A stretch of 25,841 bases of DNA, taken from Citromicrobium sp. (GTDB lineage: Bacteria > Pseudomonadota > Alphaproteobacteria > Sphingomonadales > Sphingomonadaceae). Position numbers and translations under genes: made by a program. The stretch spans positions 1 to 25,841 of the forward strand of contig PAVA01000088.1 of NCBI GenBank assembly GCA_002712945.1. The letters run 5' to 3'. The stretch's first letter is position 1. Each line of letters opens with the position of its first letter. The notes under the pieces are model-generated. The model saw only the letters and a list, made by a program, of their open reading frames with translations, did no database searches and was not told where the DNA came from. Of the stretch, positions 23,231 to 25,841 are shown piece after piece.

Positions 23231-23737
23231 TTAACCCATCGGCCCCTTGTCGGCCGCGTAATCCGGCCCGCGGCCCTCCGCCTTCAACTCGGCGAGGATC
23301 TGCTTGAGCACGTCGAGCTGCGGGTCGGTCGGCACGTCGGGCGTCTTGGCCGATTCCTCCGCCTCGGCCTGCTTCTCCTGCATTTCCTCGAGCAGGCGGT
23401 TGATCGCCTTGAGCATCAGGAACAGCGCCACGGCGAGGATCAGGAAATTGACCACCTGGGTCAGCAGGTCGCCATAGCCGATCATCGCGACGCCCGCCTC
23501 TTTCAGCTGCGCGTAATTGCCCACCTCGCCCTCGTAGCCTTCGGGGATCGGCCCAAGCCGCACGAACCAGTTGGAAAAGTCGGGCTGGCCGAACAGCCAC
23601 CCGATCAGGGGCATGATAATCCCTTCGGTCAGCGAGGTAGTGATCCGCCCGAAGGCCGCGCCGATGACCACGCCGACCGCCAGATCGAACACGTTGCCGC
23701 GCGCGATGAACTTCTTGAATTCGCCGAAAAGCCCCAT
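23231..23737 (-). CDS. mscL: large-conductance mechanosensitive channel
   Basis: 168 residues. MscL forms a homopentameric pore in the inner membrane that opens under hypo-osmotic tension. The N-terminal amphipathic helix is MGLFGEFKKFIARGNVFDLA; the first membrane helix (about 16-45) contains GVVIGAAFGRI with the small-residue pore lining. A periplasmic loop (50-85) is longer than in E. coli MscL, and the second helix is 90-112. The cytoplasmic helix bundle is near the C terminus (about 139-153) after an acidic linker. I chose ATG 23737-23735, with AAGGG upstream; the frame is open to 23797 but that would add a non-family leader. Single-gene transcript, divergent from lemA. Confidence 0.93.
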   Translation of the reverse strand: MGLFGEFKKFIARGNVFDLAVGVVIGAAFGRITTSLTEGIIMPLIGWLFGQPDFSNWFVRLGPIPEGYEGEVGNYAQLKEAGVAMIGYGDLLTQVVNFLILAVALFLMLKAINRLLEEMQEKQAEAEESAKTPDVPTDPQLDVLKQILAELKAEGRGPDYAADKGPMG

Positions 23738-23814
23738 GCGAAATCGCCCTTTTCCGATTGCATTTCCGGCGGTGGCATGGTCGCCCGGACAAGGCAATTG
23801 CGCGCGACGAATCC

Positions 23815-23842
23815 TTGCGTGCGCCGGTCCGTGTCGTATATT
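23815..23842 (+). promoter_or_regulatory. candidate lemA promoter
   Basis: TTGCGT (23815-23820), a 16-nt spacer and TATATT (23837-23842) lie 33 nt before the lemA start codon. GGGAGG (23862-23867) is a strong ribosome-binding site within the leader. Confidence 0.5.
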
Positions 23843-23875
23843 GGCAATACACCGATTTCCTGGGAGGTTTTCTCG

Positions 23876-24502
23876 ATGGCGTTCCGCAATCCCGTCCGCA
23901 CAATCCTGTTCGCGCTCGGCCTTGTCACCATGTCCGCCGCGCTGAGCGGCTGCGGCATCAACTCGGTCCCCACGGCCGAGGAAAACGCCAAGGCGCGCTG
24001 GGCCGACGTGCAGAGCGCCTACCAGCGCCGCGCCGACCTGATCCCCAACCTGGTCGAGGTCGTGCGCGCTTCGGCCGAGAGCGAGGAAGAAATCCTCACC
24101 CAGGTGATCGAGGCCCGCGCGAGCGCCAGCCAGGTCCAGCTGACCACCGACGATCTCAACGATCCCGACGCGATTGCGCGTTTCGACCAGGCGCAGAGCC
24201 AGGTCGGCGGCGCACTCAGCCGCCTGCTGGTTACGGTCGAGAAATACCCCGAACTACAGAGCCAGGCACGCTTCGCGGACCTGATGGTCCAGCTCGAAGG
24301 CACGGAAAACCGGATCGAGGTCGCCCGCAACCGCTACAACGAAGCGGTGCAGGAATATAACACCACGATCCGCACCTTCCCCTCCACCATCGCCGCCAAT
24401 GTGATCTACGGGTCGGAACCGATGCAAGGCTTCCAGGCCGAAGCTGGAGCGGAAGACGCGCCCGACGTGGACCTGAGCGATCTGGGCGGCGACAATAATT
24501 GA
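23876..24502 (+). CDS. lemA: LemA-family lipoprotein
   Basis: 208 residues from the ATG at 23876, which has GGGAGG 8 nt upstream; the longer open frame leftward crosses mscL antisense and is not coding. A lipoprotein signal peptide ends in LSGC (Cys26). The LemA core follows: ENAKARWADVQSAYQRRADL (36-55), IPNLVEVVRASAESEEEIL, then KYPELQSQARFADLMVQLEG and TENRIEVARNRYNEAVQEYN, a four-helix bundle. LemA proteins are envelope-anchored and of poorly defined function, often encoded beside TPM-domain proteins as here. The acidic tail DAPDVDLSDLGGDNN is probably disordered. The stop overlaps the next start (TTGA). Confidence 0.9.
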   Translation: MAFRNPVRTILFALGLVTMSAALSGCGINSVPTAEENAKARWADVQSAYQRRADLIPNLVEVVRASAESEEEILTQVIEARASASQVQLTTDDLNDPDAIARFDQAQSQVGGALSRLLVTVEKYPELQSQARFADLMVQLEGTENRIEVARNRYNEAVQEYNTTIRTFPSTIAANVIYGSEPMQGFQAEAGAEDAPDVDLSDLGGDNN

Positions 24503-25056
24503 TCGGGCGCACGGCCACCGTCCTGCCACTGAAGGTCGTCGGACTCGCTGCGCTGGCGCTCGCCGCCTGTTCGCAGCCGACGACTGCGCAGGACGTCGCG
24601 CCAAGGCCCGATGGCCCGGTGCTCGACGAGGCGGATGTCTTCCCGGCAGCGCAGGAGGCCGCGCTGGATGCCGAGCTCACGCAGTATTGGCGCGAGACCG
24701 GGGTGGCGCTGGTGGTCGTGACCGACAAGTCGCTCGACGGGCGACCGATCGAGGACGTGGCGTTCGAAACCTTCAACCAGTGGGGCGTCGGAAATGCCGA
24801 GACCGATCGGGGCCTTCTCGTCCTGCTCGCACCCAATGATCGCGAGGTGCGGATCGAGGTCGGCTGCGGGCTGAACCGGGTGGTGACCGACCTGAAGGCG
24901 AAGGCGATTATCGAGGACCGGATGCTGCCGCTCTTCAAGCAAGGCGACGTGGTGGGCGGGACCCTGGCGGGCGTCGAGGAACTCAAGCGCGCGGCGACCG
25001 GGCCCGCGATCACCGATGCGCCGTTGCCGCCCTTGTGTCGGGAGAATGCCGGATGA
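24499..25056 (+). CDS. TPM-domain lipoprotein, first of a tandem pair
   Basis: 185 residues starting at TTG that overlaps the lemA stop. No other start codon precedes the signal sequence, which supports TTG. Lipobox LAAC with Cys24. The TPM domain (about 36-168) begins PRPDGPVLDEADVF and contains TGVALVVVTDKSLDGRPIED, WGVGNAETDRGLLVLLAPND and REVRIEVGCG, ending LFKQGDVVGGTLAGVEELKR. TPM domains (Thylakoid lumen 18 kDa, Psb32, MOLO-1) include plant lumenal acid phosphatases; the enzymatic role in bacteria is unsettled. Unlike its downstream paralogue it has no membrane helix or Gly-rich tail and ends after a short Cys-containing extension. Translationally coupled at both ends. Confidence 0.82.
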   Translation: MIGRTATVLPLKVVGLAALALAACSQPTTAQDVAPRPDGPVLDEADVFPAAQEAALDAELTQYWRETGVALVVVTDKSLDGRPIEDVAFETFNQWGVGNAETDRGLLVLLAPNDREVRIEVGCGLNRVVTDLKAKAIIEDRMLPLFKQGDVVGGTLAGVEELKRAATGPAITDAPLPPLCRENAG

Positions 25057-25841
25057 TTTCGCGCCTTGCCGCCTCGGTCTCGCTGCTGCTGGCCGCGCTG
25101 CTGGTCCTGCCCGCCGCCGCGCAGGAGCTGCCGCCGCGCCCGGACGGGCCGGTTTACGACGGCGCGGACATGATCGACGATGCCGCCGAAGCGCAGCTTG
25201 CCGAGCAGCTCGCCGCCTATAACCGCGAGACGGGCCGCGCGGTAATCGTCGCGACCGTGCCCGATCTCGGCGGCGAGACAGTCGAAAGCTACGCGGTCGA
25301 ACTCTACGAAACCTGGGGCATCGGCGGCGAGGAAACCGACGAGGGCGCGCTGCTGCTGGTTTCCGAAGGGGACCGCAAGATGCGCATCGAGGTCGGCTAT
25401 GGCTCGACCCCGACGCTGACCGACGCGACCGCGGGGCGGATCATCCGCAACACGATCACCCCTGCGTTCAAGCAAGGCGACTTTACCGGCGGGATCGTGG
25501 CGGGGGTCGGCCAGATGATCGAAGCGCTCGACAGGGATCCGGCGACCGTGCGCGCAATCGAGGAGGCCGAGGCCGCCGCGCGAGCCGATCGCAACGAGGA
25601 ACGCACCGCCGCAACCTGGGGCGGCGCGATCGTCTGGGTGCTGCTCATCATCGGCTTCGCCTTCATCTTCGGGCGCGGCAAGAAAGGCCGCAGGCGCCGC
25701 CGCTATGGCGCGGGCGATGCCGTTGGCGACGTGCTGCTGTGGACCGCGATCAACACCGCTCTCAATGCCGCCAGCGATGGCGACAGCTGGGGTGGCGGAG
25801 GCTTCGGCGGCGGTGGCGGCGGCGGCGGCTTCGGCGGCTTC
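25053..25841 (+). CDS. TPM-domain membrane protein with Gly-rich tail (3' end beyond window)
   Basis: At least 263 residues; the frame runs to the last base without a stop, so it is truncated by the window. Its ATG overlaps the previous stop (ATGA). A signal peptide (1-24, cleavage after PAAAQ) is followed by a TPM domain (about 28-165) with PRPDGPVYDGADM, WGIGGEETDEGALLLVSEGD and MRIEVGYGSTPTLTD. A charged helix (165-188), one membrane segment (190-207) and a basic stop-transfer run GRGKKGRRRRRY follow. The tail becomes almost pure Gly with Phe and Ser. This is the YgcG-like architecture, with the TPM domain outside and the tail inside. It is a diverged duplicate of the upstream TPM gene. 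Confidence 0.85.
   Translation, partial: MISRLAASVSLLLAALLVLPAAAQELPPRPDGPVYDGADMIDDAAEAQLAEQLAAYNRETGRAVIVATVPDLGGETVESYAVELYETWGIGGEETDEGALLLVSEGDRKMRIEVGYGSTPTLTDATAGRIIRNTITPAFKQGDFTGGIVAGVGQMIEALDRDPATVRAIEEAEAAARADRNEERTAATWGGAIVWVLLIIGFAFIFGRGKKGRRRRRYGAGDAVGDVLLWTAINTALNAASDGDSWGGGGFGGGGGGGGFGGF

Noticed and set aside
23090..23875. Open frame upstream of and in frame with lemA (about 260 extra residues)
   Set aside because: It runs through the long hairpin and antisense to mscL, and it lacks a family match. The lemA ATG at 23876 has a strong ribosome-binding site and a lipoprotein signal.
25785..25841. Short GGC-rich tandem repeats at the window end
   Set aside because: They are the codon-level result of the Gly-rich tail of the TPM protein, not a CRISPR or satellite array.

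Overview
The window is high-GC and densely coded, and it looks like the chromosome of an alphaproteobacterium of the Sphingomonadales, most likely Erythrobacteraceae. This is judged from gene content and protein style, not from a database search. Clues are the lptD-surA-pdxA-rsmA order, a short HdaA-type DnaA homologue, DUF2794 and DUF4328 proteins, a circularly permuted two-piece tmRNA, and intergenic palindromes of the CTGAGCTTGTCGAAGG type. Nearly all of it is core chromosome; I see no prophage, transposase, CRISPR array or tRNA.

Layout. 1-4141 (+): an SDR dehydrogenase of the (3R)-hydroxyacyl-CoA type, a DUF4328 membrane protein, an unrecognised protein with about ten membrane segments behind a clear sigma70-type promoter, and a secreted S41 peptidase. 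4146-7184 (-): a probable operon read leftward, with a DUF2066-like exported protein, hdaA, a serine acetyltransferase and a DUF2794 protein. 7257-9349 (+), divergent from it: purM and purN, where PurN carries a C-terminal MmcQ/YjbR domain. A small membrane protein follows, converging on ndk with a shared hairpin terminator between them. 9812-12284 (-): pepA, holC, ndk. 12449-18315 (+): the outer-membrane biogenesis block lptD-surA, then pdxA and rsmA. 18357-21963 (+): an M20 metallohydrolase, astA and astB, i.e. the start of arginine succinyltransferase catabolism. Two small membrane proteins follow, the first behind a very good sigma54-type promoter match. 22708-23060 (-): ssrA (tmRNA), absent from any ORF view, identified by its ANDNEALALAA tag, its encoded CCA end and a 7-bp acceptor stem with a G-U third pair. 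23231-23737 (-): mscL. 23876-end (+): a lemA lipoprotein gene and two overlapping TPM-domain genes, the second cut off by the window edge.

How the genes work together. LptD inserts LPS at the outer membrane and SurA chaperones outer-membrane proteins, including LptD in characterised bacteria. PdxA (vitamin B6) and RsmA (16S rRNA dimethylation) follow in the order known from enterobacteria. PurM and PurN are consecutive-pathway purine enzymes. HdaA should couple the replication clamp to DnaA inactivation and HolC is a clamp-loader subunit, but they lie in different operons. The M20 enzyme overlaps astA by 4 nt and could be the missing desuccinylase of the pathway. LemA and the two TPM proteins form a tightly overlapped envelope module.

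Most notable observations are the PurN-YjbR fusion, the M20 hydrolase coupled to astA/astB, the sigma54-like promoter at an orphan small membrane protein, and two 92-bp REPIN-like palindromes whose right ends lie at ribosome-binding distance from rsmA and astB, one of which supplies the pdxA stop codon. The permuted tmRNA and a 27-bp perfect hairpin downstream of mscL are also notable. I did not find a convincing wholly new multi-gene system.
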